Source of the DNA: Eleginops maclovinus
Taxonomy: Eukaryota > Chordata > Actinopteri > Perciformes > Eleginopidae
NCBI RefSeq assembly: GCF_036324505.1
Contig: NC_086354.1
Coordinates: 9,716,795-9,780,794, forward strand
DNA length: 64,000 nt
Direction of reading: 5' to 3'
The notes under the pieces: model-generated
Database searches by the model: none
What the model was told of the DNA's origin: nothing
The model's input: only the letters and a program-made list of their open reading frames with translations
Shown: positions 1 through 13,060 of the stretch, piece by piece
How the letters are laid out: each line of letters starts with the position of its first letter
How positions within the stretch are numbered: the stretch's first letter is position 1
Program-made: the position numbers and the translations under genes

Positions 1-2125
1 TACATTTCTGTGGAGAAAAGTGTATGTTCAAGTGGCTAGACTGAAACAGATCATGTGGGACATGATTAGAAAGTAGCGAACAGCACAAGGAGGCCTACAA
101 TACATAATGAATCACAACTGGCGTTCTTCAGGGAGGAGTGTATTTCAGATGCGAGGGGATGTCGGGCGGCTTCTTACTGTACAGCTTAATTTACTCAGGT
201 TTAAGAAAAGCAGCTCTAATGCTAACAAAAGCATGATCATTTAACTGAAAAGGAGACGCTGGTGCTTCCTAAACGGTGGATTCATTTACATTTTTTGAAA
301 AGCATTTTAATAATATGTAGAAGTAGATGTTTAAATTATTTAACTCTATCATAAAATGTTATGATAATTATCATATTTTACGAAATATTGATATTGCTAT
401 TATTTAAGTTATCATATAATACCCTTCTGTAATTATGTCCTTGATATACTATGTGGATGGAGGCACATAGTCATTATTTATTCAATTGTTAATTATGTGA
501 AGCAACTTAAATATAGCCATACACATATTGTTTTCACATTTAAATCATTAACAAAGTCAAAATATCTGCTACATCTATGACATATGTGTAGCTCTTAAGA
601 AATAATTTGGTGATTTTAACAAACGATTTATACATTTTATAAAATGTAATTTTATTGTGTTTAACTGCGACAATACACATTTGCTAATTGATTATCATTT
701 ATTCGTTAACAGTTAAATAACTAGGAAAAGACGTATCAATCACTATCAATTCACAATACATTACAGTTCATTAGTAAATGATATCTAAAATGTTTCTCAC
801 TGGTTACATTTTGAAGGGAAACATAATGTCTGCCAGAATAATATTCAGCAAGGCGTTTTGTTTTTTTTCCAGAGTACAAAGTGCATTTCTTTTCAACTGC
901 AGAGAAGTCATGGTCAAGTCAATGTCTCCAATGCTTCAAGTCAATATATTTTAATATTCAACTGAGTGCACAATCATTCCTTTAACCTTGACCAAGTGCT
1001 GCGAGGGCCCAAACATAACCATAAAGAGGTGTCATAATGCTGTAACATCTTGGAGTGGATATTGTTATGCAAATACTGTGTGTAGGAAAACAAATTAAAT
1101 GTCTCCAGTGAACATTTAACCGAGATATCAACATTCAGTGACCCGTCATTAAACAACATATGCACATATAATGCTCATGGAGAACATCATCTGGAAGGCA
1201 TTGTATTGGTGTTATTTTAACAGCAATATTCCATCTTGGAATCTAGTAAAACATTATTAAAACATAATGTTCTTAAAGGCAGGGATACTTTACAACTACA
1301 TTTGCATTCCATGTAAATTGTCACCAAGGATGACTTGTACTTGTATACATATGGTTTCAATACATAGGGTTTATTCAAGTTTATATAGATTGCGTAGATA
1401 TGATTTTATGACCCTGAAATACTGCTCTCCTTTCTCTCAGAACTTCAAATGCCCCCAGATATCAAATACTAAGCTGACTCAGACTGTTCATTCCCTATGA
1501 TATCTTCTAGGCTTCCACTTTTGATGAAATAAACCTGTCTTAAATGGCTGCTTTGCTGAGCAAGGTAAAATGACTCACAGCTCCCTGGTAGAAAGCAGAT
1601 TTAAGGCGGCCCTTCCCTTTTCTGACTCTGGAAGTGTGTGAATGTGTGTTAGCGCACAAGCATTTGGAATAACTAGCCATGCTTGTCCGCGGAACTGTAG
1701 GTGCCTGTATGGATTTTTTACAATCTGATCGAAACATTTCATGAGGATCTGATGAAAGTTTCTGCAGCGAGTCTGACTCCCGACATTAATTTGATGGTTG
1801 GTGTACTCTCTTAAAAAGTGTAGTTTACTACCTTGGGGCAACAGAAAACACCCGAATATAAAATACCATGTTTATATGTCTGAGAAACAGATATTCTGGT
1901 CCACATAATGGGTTATTTAAGGATTCTATGAATTCTTCAAATTGACTTTTCTGTCCCTGTAGCAAACCTGTTGTTTTGAGAATCAGATAATAAAGATTAA
2001 TACATGTGTTTTTCTGTAACATAACCTGTGTATGCTACGACTCTTATGCTACTTTTGCTCTGCTTCTCCACCTGTATAAGATGAGTTCACAAAATCGTAA
2101 TCTTTGTTTGAACGCGGTAAATTGA

Positions 2126-2400
2126 CTGTCCTTTATATGGCGCTTAATCAGGTCTTTTCAACCCCTCAAAGCCCTTTACATACTACTAGTCATTCCCCAT
2201 TCACACCTCCTTCATGCAGAGCAATACCACTTGCTTTAGGAAAGCTAACATTCATACACTGTTGGCCATGCCATCGGAGCAACTGCACGTTAAGTATCTG
2301 TCCCAAGGATACATCGACATGTTGACTGTACGGGCTGGGATCGAACCCACAACCTTCTAGTTGAAAGACAACCGCACTCCCTCGCAGCCACAGTCATCCC
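2126..2400 (-). mobile_element. tRNA-derived SINE, minus strand
   Basis: Read on the minus strand, the head carries an A-box-like stretch (TGGCTGCGAGGGAG, plus positions 2377-2390). About 30 bases on is a near-consensus B box (GGTTCGATCCC, plus 2337-2347). This is the split internal promoter of a tRNA-derived SINE. The body then runs to a tail near 2126-2165 with AAGCGCCATATAAAG, resembling the 'AAGCGCTATATAAAT' tail common to several teleost SINEs. There is no cloverleaf or anticodon arm, so this is not a functional tRNA gene. The family name and exact ends were not determined. Confidence 0.7.
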
Positions 2401-3259
2401 TGTTGGCACCAAACAACCGACCGCCAAAAGATGGGTTTTGGTCGACTTTCAAAACGACTCTGATGCGGTTTGTTCAGGATTTTATGAAAGCTGATACATG
2501 ATGTATCATAATTTATAATAATTAATAAATACGCGTCTACTGATTAAGTCGTTGCTGAACAGGAAATATGTCCTTTGTCAATTCAGGAGTGACATTGGTC
2601 CCACAGTGATAAGCCTTGGTTAATTGCTGTCTCTTCCATTTGGGTATTATTGATTGTCAGTGAACTGCTTTGATTTGTGTCCTGATGATACAAGATGACA
2701 TTAGCCCAAATGTTCCAATCAACAGTACCCTTCAGATGGTGAAACTACATCTAAACTTCTTTTGATTTGAAGAGAAATCATTGACCTCACAGACTGCATA
2801 TGAGCTAAGATACAAGTTCCTTCTTTCCTTTGATCCAGATTAAATCACTAAACTGAAGTGCATGTGTGAAAGCACCCTTACCTTAAGCAAAGACGCACCA
2901 CCACCTCTTAATGATTCCAACGTGATTATTCACTCATCAGCCCCCTAGCATGTTTGTCTGTCCGTATTTATTTTCAGATATACCTGTAGTAATGTGATTT
3001 CTTGTGATCCTGCTGCATGAAAACCGATATGCTCTTGGCCCTGTCATTTGTAGTGAAGGCAAAATGTCTGAGAATGTGCTGACGAGGCTATATCAACTCG
3101 TTTTGTTGCAGAGCAGACGGACAATCTGTTTCTCATCTCCTACTTCAACTTTCGCTGCTGGAGCAGTTCCATGCTTCGTTAGACTTGACGAGTTGGAGGA
3201 GACCCTGTTCTCTCCGTCTGCTGCCGAATCACACACCACACACTTTATCACAATTACTG

Positions 3260-3261
<2 letters not shown>

Positions 3262-3307
<46 letters not shown>
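3262..3307. repeat. (CA)n microsatellite, 46 bp
   Basis: An uninterrupted CA dinucleotide run. It creates Thr-His type spurious ORFs on both strands, which are not genes. Confidence 0.98.
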
Positions 3308-3309
<2 letters not shown>

Positions 3310-6300
3310 CACAAACAGATTAATTTGCACTCATACTTGCAGAAAAAAGATGTTTTTTTGTGGTTAGCAGACATCCGCTCTATGTCCGTCTGTAATTGTC
3401 TGGTGAACTGCACAAGCTGAGGACATTTATCACCCCACCTACGCCTCGGAGACTCACATGACATCTCCTCCAACACCTCCACCCACACCTCCTTAGATCC
3501 TCTCTGCTGCCTCCGTATCACAGCTGCTCCCCAACATCTCTACTCTCCCTTCTCCTCCTCCTTCCTGTCGAACAAATTCTGTGCTCTTTTTTTTTGATCT
3601 GCTCCTTTTTCCTCCTTCACTGTGAACTTTTCTTTCTTTCTCTCTTTGGGAAGTCTACAATTTCTTCATACAGCTCTTCACTCCATCTTTTGTGTAACAG
3701 CTTCATTCTTTTTCCTCACCTCTTTCACCTTCTTCTCCACAGTTGTTCCCCCCCTGAGGGCCTGACTGGACTCATGCTTTACTGTCACTCCTTGACCTCA
3801 TCTGTCTTTCATAACTACAGTTCAGTTTTTCAGGAGGAGAAAAAAAGAGGTCAGAAAGAAACAATACCATGCCAAGTCTCTAAAATGTTTCCTCAGACCG
3901 TACACATCCTGGAATATTAACCCTACGTGGGAGTAAAGGTGTTAGGATTGCTCATTGCTTTAGCTATCACTTTTTCTACCTTTTTATTTGTAATCTCAAG
4001 TAGCCAGACAATCCTCAAAGGTTGGGGGAAAACCTCCTCATTATTTTATGTATTTTTTTCAGTATCCCGATGCAGACATTTCAATGTGTGATTTACAAAA
4101 TGGTTGCCCCCAGCTAAAGAAAACTCACTGCATCTCTGCCCTTTATAACAAGCTATTTATCCAACCAATTTACTTCAGACCTTTGTAGCAGCCGCCATTA
4201 CAAACTGTTTTACCAACCAAGTTATTCAAGGATCATTTGGAGTCATTCTGCAACACAGGTTTGCCCAACAACATGTAGTTTTATATTAGTGGTGCCACAC
4301 AGGAAAACACATCACACAACTAAAGAGAACAAACACTGTAATGTGTTGGTTTGTATACTTGCATTTGCCTGTTGGGTCAGTGAAACGGCCTCAGGAATCC
4401 CTGGTATTGATCTTTTTCATCACTGAAATGAATCAGGTGTTTCATAGTTTGCTAACACAAACAAATCAGCTTCTTAATAAATTATGCAACAGATGAGCCA
4501 ATGTCCCCATCCCCTTCTCATCCTCTGTCCCACTTAGTACAGAGTGGACACTTCTATATAGTGGCCATCCTGTTAAACCTCTTATACCTAGTGGCTTGGA
4601 CGGAAGTGTCTTAAGACTGTAACAATTTTTGACAAAGAGTTACACTGACATTGAGTCATTACAGAAGGTAATGAATGCACAGCATAGGGCTGGGACTATT
4701 GTATAATAGTTTTTTTTTAAATGTAAAATAGCTGCAAAAAATGTCCATAATAGAAGTCCAAGGTGAGGTTGAACCACATAGAAAAAAGAGAAAACCAGCA
4801 CATCTGCATATTTCAGAAGGTTATAATCTGTTTTTTAAATGAAATAAATCAATAAATGATTCATCTGAAGTTAGTGTAAAAATAATGTTTACACATTACA
4901 TATATATTAATACAGCCTAGTATTGAATATTACTATACATTAATTCACTGCTACTGAGTGTTTTATAAAGTCTCTAGGCAGCACACTGTCTGTATCCAAG
5001 TATAATCGGTATCAATAGCTTTGTGCTACAGAGGGTTTATTAATCATGTCATTTAGAATTCCATCATTAATGATCTGATAAAGATTCTATTAAAAACATC
5101 ACAGGAAGAAATTCTCCTGCAGATGAGATATGTTTGTATTCTGTGGTTATGAAACTCATCATAGAAATGTTGTGTTTACTTTAAAGGCGTGTTTTGAACC
5201 CCTTCTTTTTATCTACAGTTTACATTCGTAATTACATTGATATCAGAATTAAAAGTTGCTAGTGTATCGGCTATAGTTGAGTAATGTGGCAGTCTGTCAG
5301 GATAAACACAATGTGATGTAAGCGTGTACAATACTGGCACTTCATAACCTCGGAAACCTAAGCAATGTCTTATTACTCTACATTCCTCCCTGCTGAAATG
5401 GTTTATAGGTGGGTTGTTGTTGGTTGGCTTTACTGTGGACAGAAAGTCTCTGTTTTTTCTTTTGTTACTTCATGGTTGCAGGCTACTTGGTTGAAAGAAA
5501 AATATCTACAGAAACATTCCATGAAAAGTGTATCTATGGCGACTGGGATCTACTTTGGAGAAAAGTGCAAGACTCCGACCGACCAACCTTTGGAGACCGA
5601 GAGCGCGTGTTGAATGTGTGAAATATTTATAGCACATTGCATAGCCTTAGGATAAGAGCATACAATATGACATTTGGTCAGAAAACATTTCAGAGTTTCT
5701 CAGTGTTATTTCTGTGTTTACATGGGAACAGTGAAAGCCCTTGAAGAGCATCCAGCAAACAGAGCATCACACTTGGAGACTGTCTAACAATATACAAAAT
5801 CTGATCATATATTCTGTTTTATTATTAAGGGAAAAGCTCCCTATTATCTTTTCTTGAAATGTATCTGAAACGTAACTAGCGTTGGAAGATAAATAAATTC
5901 TTTCATGTGGTAACACTTTCTATAATTATAAATATGTTCAACATTAGACAGCAGCATGTGCAGATTTAAAGGGATACTATGTAGCATGTGAATATATAAT
6001 ATCATTCAATTCTATTCATTATTTAATGGTTAACATATAACAGTTTCAAAATAAATATGTAACTGAACCTACATATCTGCAAACACATAATGGAGAATAA
6101 AAAAAAACGATGTAATAATTAACATCTATAATAATATATAACAGGTGTATAGTCAGTATAAAAGGTTTATGGAACATTTAACATAAACCTTACCTACCAA
6201 CTCAGTCTCATGGTATTTCATGTTATAGTCACATCATTTAATTTATTGAATCCTATTGATACCTACAGACTTACCGATATTGTACATCTCTCAAAAAAAT

Positions 6301-7893
6301 AATAAGTGTCATTGAAGTTTTTAATGAATGTTCTTTGTTGCATGTTAGTAAACTGTCCATGGTCCATGGATTGAAATCAATGTTAGAAGTTGAGTTTATG
6401 CCCTAATCTGTTTTTCAGAAAATGGTAGGTGTGAAGAAGAACATGGGAATGTTATATCACACAGAACAACAACTCTTGAATCCCCAATGCTTCAATCAAA
6501 ATTGCAAAGATTACATTTACTTTTCCTGGCTAATGAAAATGCAAAAGCAAATGAAGAATGACAGCAAGCGACGGATACGCTAGTCACTGCTGTTTGATCA
6601 ATTGGTTAAAACGTCACAGCCTTTCAGTCAGATTAATGCGGTAGCCATTCTCGACTATCAACTCCTATTTGTATTCCCTCTTATACAAGGCCTTTATATA
6701 ACCCAGTATTCACTTACCATTAATAATGAACACTGTTACCGTTGTTCTCCTATGTTCATTATTTATTTATTTTATTGTGTTTATTTGAACATATTTTGCA
6801 CAGAAATCCCCTTTAAATAGTATCTTAACATACAATGAAATATCAGCGTGTTAGGCACGCAATATTATTCCTGTAATCATTTAAATAATCCTTACAAAGC
6901 TATAAAACATTTTTAAACGCCAAGTATTCATGTATTTAAACTTACGCTATCCTAGAGACTATAGACTACATCAATCAGCTGGATGTCTTTTTTTTGTTTA
7001 ACTAATGTGTATAGCAGGTGTTGCATGATTCCCAGCTGGTAGCCAGGCAGGTGGTGCTTCTCTTAGGTGTTTGTGTTGCATTCGAGTGTAGAGGGGTTGC
7101 GGGGGTCATTACTCTCCTACCCCTCCCCCTGCTCCAATCTCCTGCCCCAGAGCGAGACTTTCTCCACTGTTTCTTTGTTAATATGACAGGCCTAATAGAA
7201 TAAATAGGATGCCTATTTTTACCTGGATGCTGGCAGGGTGATCACACTTTACACACATACACGCAACACTGCGCCGGAGGTTGGGGAAGAGCTGAAACCT
7301 GACTCGGTGGGCGCCGAGGTTGAAGAAGGAGGTCACAGTGATTTAATTGAGAGAGAAAGTAAGTAGGGAAGCTGGGGAGCCAGAGACAAAGCTGTAGATA
7401 TTAAAAGAACAAGACAATAGGAAGACATTAAAGTGTTGCTTTCTGTTGACTGCAGATGCAACTTTGATTGTTCTAAATATTCTCAATTTGATCTGACATT
7501 TAACAATGTAACAAGCTCCATAATGTCACCTTTGGTGCTTTTGAAGCACATTCAGAATTTAATTGGTGTTGGAGTGTTCTGAAAGGACTCCAAAGTAAGT
7601 CATTATTTGAAACAGTTTTCAAGCAAGCTGGGCTTCAACAAAACTTCCTGTGTGACGGTTCAGTAAGTGAACGGGAGATGAGGGAAGCTAAATGTGGCTA
7701 ATCATATTAACATCTGTGATGTGTATTTTCTGAAGGCAGTTTGAGACACCTTTGGTATTTTGGCTGTTTTAAAGAAGTTTCAAAGCATTTCTTGAACATT
7801 TTGGGAGCAGCCGGAACCTCATGCGGCGACACAAATGAAAATATAATTGTTGAAACCTAACCTTCCAAATCTGTATGGTATCGGAATCAGTTT

Positions 7894-8246
7894 TTAAAGG
7901 TCACCTATTATGCAAAATGCACTATGTATTTTATACATAAATATGTGTCCCCGGTGTGTAAGGAGACTCACAAAATGTCAGAAAATACAACCCTCTCTCT
8001 TTTCCTCCTTACCCACATCTCTAAAAATGGGGGTACAAACGAGCTGATCCAGATTTGCTTCGGTTATGACGTCATAACCGAATGGTGGGTTTACATTGAA
8101 CTCCTTGCAACGTCCTGCCCACATGACACGTCCCAACCTATCGTCCCCCATATACAGTCAGCAAGCTAAATCCCCTCTGCAACAAGCTTTGTCATGATAT
8201 TGCCCTACAATATATTGTTCAGATATAGCATAATAGGAGACCTTAA
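7894..8246. mobile_element. TTAA-flanked MITE (piggyBac-like)
   Basis: The 353-bp unit is bounded by TTAA at 7894-7897 and at 8243-8246. Just inside are imperfect terminal inverted repeats: AGGTCACCTATTATGC on the left, and GGTCTCCTATTATGC on the right when reverse-complemented. TTAA target duplications are characteristic of piggyBac transposons. There is no transposase ORF inside, so the copy is non-autonomous. It also contains a short palindrome, GGTTATGACGTCATAACC, near 8062-8080. The superfamily assignment is inferred from the TTAA and the terminal repeats only. Confidence 0.7.
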
Positions 8247-10107
8247 AGGCACAGTTGGTTGTATGTGGTGCAATTAGAAAACTACAGACAAATTAGTAAA
8301 ATGTAAGAAAATGCCAGCACACAGATGCTTGGTAACTTGGTAGAGACTCGAGAACCATCTCTTCTCTGCTATTTCTCCATTGATTTGTTCATGTTTCTCT
8401 CAACTTCTTTAGAACATTTAAAGCTCTTAAATATTGCTGCAGGCCACCTCGGGGCGACATTCACATAGTATCAAATTAAATTGCTTACCAGTTACCATTC
8501 ACTTGAAGTCATGTCTATGAGAACATGATAAATGTATTTCCAATGTTCCACTATGTGCACGAGTAAGTTGCTAACTTTCTCTCGCTGTTTGATGCCGGGC
8601 AGATAGCCTATGGTGAGTTTATATGATGGCTTTCAAATGCTGAAAATACTGTTGGGGACACTAAAAGAGCAAGCCAAACAATGAAGCTGGAAAAACAAAG
8701 CAATGAGCCCAAGAAAGGAAGGAATATTTACACATATTGCATAATGTGGTAGCCCCTCTAAACGTTTTGGGTGTAGGGGGTCACCTACATGTGGCTGAAG
8801 GAAGTCCAGCACCACAGTATATGTTGAGTTATACTGATCAGGATTTATCCTATACATTTATTCGGTAAAAGAACCATAATGTATTAACTTAATCTCACAT
8901 GTTAACTAAAGCTGGAGCCTTTAAAAGGGCCCTTAACTTTCCGATCAAATGCATTTCTTTGATGTAATAAAGCGTTGCAACATGAACGGAGCTGCAGCAG
9001 CCTTCTTGCTGTTCGTGTCTGATCTCTGCCGTGGTAATTGAGGTCATTTGTCTGACAATAGGAAACTCGTATCACAACCAAGTGCAGGGAAGAAGTGCTA
9101 TTAATCACCCCGACAAGGCATCGTGGTCAAACACACACTGCACACAGACTGACCGCGGTTAATGAGCTATGGCCCCGTCTCTACTAACGTGACTGATACA
9201 GGTGATACTTGTATTCACAAAAATGATGTTTTTTTTCCCCCTTTTGTGTTTGTTTCCTAAGCGGATCACTAAGTATTGGATTTCGTCAAATAGATTTTGC
9301 TCATCATATAAACCACCTTGTAGCTGCTGCCATGAAACAAATAAGGTGACTACAACTCTTTCTCTCTTGATGCAGTGCAAAATATCCTGTGCAGTGCTGA
9401 AAAGCATACCGTTTTCATCCCTATTAACCATATACATAAATAAGCCTTTACACTGCAGGTGCAGAAAATGATCGGCCAGCCTTCACACTGAATATGGAAG
9501 GCGTCAGGTATTTGGAGCAAAGGGCAAGGACATGGATCATCAAACTCTCCTGTGAGCTCATTACTCCCTCCAAAAGGCCAGGACATTTCCAAGAAGCCAG
9601 GAAGAGATTAAGAAAGATGACTCTGATTTTGAGTTTTTGCCAATGGAATCTATTTCCTTTCCTCGAAACGAATGGTCCTGAGCCCGGCTGAAACAGTTAC
9701 CAGCTTTTATTGAATCATCTCAGGCCTTCACAGGCCAATGTAATCACCTTGCTCCTTTTGTCCGTTTGTCAGGAAAATACATTCTGGACCTCAAACTAGT
9801 TCAGATTTCCAATGTTTTTATTGTGCGAGCTGATAACAACAGAAATGTTGTTTGAGGGAAAAACTGTATGACTTGCTGTTACTGTAACCTGGTCTATAGC
9901 AAAAGTAGAAACAGTTGTATATGGGAATTTAAGTAAAACAAAAATACTGGGAAATTTGCAAATAGGCCGACAATTTTTCTATATTTTCTCTCACATTATA
10001 GGAACAAATTACAATCCAAGAAAATACATGAAACTTCAGGACATTAAATGGATATTGAGTATGATGGTATAATTGTTTAAATCGGCTACACACATCCCAA
10101 CAACACT

Positions 10108-11119
<1,012 letters not shown>

Positions 11120-12322
11120 TATTACATTTTGCCTAGGCTGTCAGAGGTGTCTCAAAATGAAGAGTAATGCACTTTCCATGAGGATGGGAAAACGTCAAAA
11201 GTCATCTAATGCCATATGTCAGCACGGAGGCAACTGGGAGCTAACAGTGGCGCGCAACATGGGTATCCTTGCACTAAGTAATGGAAGGGAAGAGAAGTGG
11301 CAGAGGCAAACAAAGAGCAAAACAGCTGACAGTTTGGAGCCATTGACGTGAAATGGCTGGGATAGAAGTACTATGTCTTACCTCTGCTGAGAAAACAAGA
11401 ACAGGTAACACAAAAACTGATGTCTGACATATAGTGGCATTTTGATAAATAAGACAAAGAGCAAAGACGCTGCTTCTTTGAAAGTTCACATAAGTAGTGG
11501 TGGTTCAAGATGTTCTGGAGAGCGCTTGTGTAGTTTCTGTAATTGCTTAAGATATAACAATGGTGATTATTGTGCCAAGCACAGACTCTACAGAACTACA
11601 ACCACACTCTCTTTCAGTGCGAGTATTAAACAGATGGTAGTGCCGTTGGCTGTAATGTATTTACCATGTATCTTGAAGAAAATGCCTGGATACCAGTCGA
11701 TGCTAACATACAAGTATTAGTTCTGGTGGCATCCATGGTTAAATGTTGTCCAAATAGAAGCAGTTGCACATGAACCTTGAACATCCAGGTGCTTTGCATT
11801 GATACAGGTGCAATTAAAATCAGCAAAGGGTTTCATTCAAATCCGTAACTTCCTGTCAAAGCTCTGCCAAAGCAATCTACAAGAAGTATTTCCGTTTAGA
11901 ATTAAGACCAAAAACCTAATGGTTGAAACCTTTGTGTGGATGGCCACACACATAGGAATGTATGAAAGACTGCCACGCTGGAAGTCAAGTAAAATCTCTC
12001 CACAACAGTATACAACCAAAAGTAAAGGGAATGTAAGAGGGGCTTTGTAAAGAAGAGGTCCCATGTGAAGATTTCTCCTGGCATGAATTCTCTCGATTAT
12101 TGGAGTACGCTCAAGACCCCTGCCAATTTTTACATTTTAACATAATAATGCAGAACATCACACACCCACACACATGCATAAAATCACCATTATTTGTGTC
12201 AATGTAATTTCTGGCTCTGAATATGAAAATTGAAAGAATTGACTGTGTGCCTTATGCTCAGGGCAAAACAATTACGTTACTCTTTTTTTGTTTATAAACA
12301 TAATTCCTTGTGTGTGTCCTAC

Positions 12323-12511
12323 CTTTGCTAATATCCTGGTACTCGAGCCACAGCTGTCTCTGGACCTGTTTGTTGGGGTACCAGATGGTGCAGGACTCCT
12401 GGAAGCCGTACACTGCCTCCTGCACGTAATGGTTCCCAAACTCCCTGAGGATGGAGACAAAGTCGCTCCGCTGCGTTGCCCCGTCCAGAGAATGAATGGC
12501 CGAGCTGAAGG
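12323..12511 (-). CDS. astn1/astn2: astrotactin exon (MACPF domain, signature motif)
   Basis: A 189-bp coding exon of an astrotactin, a large membrane glycoprotein of neurons that acts in glia-guided migration and receptor trafficking. The acceptor is a pyrimidine-rich tract ending CCCAG, with the first exon base at 12511. The donor is CAAAG|GTAGGA, with the last exon base at 12323. It enters and leaves in phase 1. The peptide contains [13 protein letters not shown], which fits the MACPF signature ([YWF]-G-x-H-[FY] followed by a Gly), then [20 protein letters not shown], a stretch strongly conserved in astrotactins. No stop or indel is present. It follows directly in frame from the exon at 18482-18586. 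The paralogue, ASTN1 or ASTN2, is not resolved. Confidence 0.93.
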
Positions 12512-12986
12512 CTGGGAAGATGGAGGGGAAAAAATAGAAAAGAAAAAAAGGAATCCAAATGAGAAACAAACCAAAAATATAACCGAATACAAAAATATAT
12601 ACATTTTGTTTACTCAGCAATTTCCGGGACACTGTAAGGGTTTTATCACTAAGGTGAAGAAAGCTGTAAAGCCTCACAGGATCTTCATGGATCACAGATA
12701 AATGCAGCTGAGGCCTTAGCATGAACTATTGGTAACCCTGACTGTAACTACTCTGCACAACAGAATAGGAATTCCAGCCCTGTGTTTCCTACTGTTCATA
12801 TCCAGCAATATGCCTATTCTCATCTTTAGTTTCTAATCATTTTAGTGATAGTGATTTAGTGTTAATAAAGGGTGTCAGACACATAACTTGCAGGAAATAT
12901 AGGTAAAAGTAATGTATGATATGAGGGGCGAGGTAGCAATGGGATTACTTTGAGCTAGTATGACCAAACCAACTAAGGAATTTGCA

Positions 12987-13060
12987 TCCAATCCAATTTT
13001 ATTTATAAAGGACTTTAAAACCTGTAAACCAAAGTGCTGTATAGATCAATACAAAATCAC
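12987..13060. repeat. degenerate teleost dispersed repeat end
   Basis: The stretch AATTTTATTTATAAAGGAC, followed by an AAAGTGCTGTATAG motif, resembles the tail or end sequence of widespread fish repeats ('TTTATTTATATAGCAC...AAAGTGCT'). No terminal repeat or promoter boxes are visible, so the class was not assigned. Confidence 0.4.

Noticed and set aside
2337..2390. Possible tRNA gene (A and B boxes present)
   Set aside because: No cloverleaf, no anticodon stem and no 3' end. The boxes belong to a SINE with a long body and tail.
3004..3420. 138-codon plus-strand ORF spanning the CA repeat
   Set aside because: Much of its middle is the Thr-His product of a microsatellite and the rest has no domain. 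The overlapping ORFs in the other frames and on the minus strand have the same cause.
12288..12701. 137-codon plus-strand ORF over 12288-12701
   Set aside because: It is the antisense shadow of the real astrotactin exon at 12323-12511 plus intron sequence.
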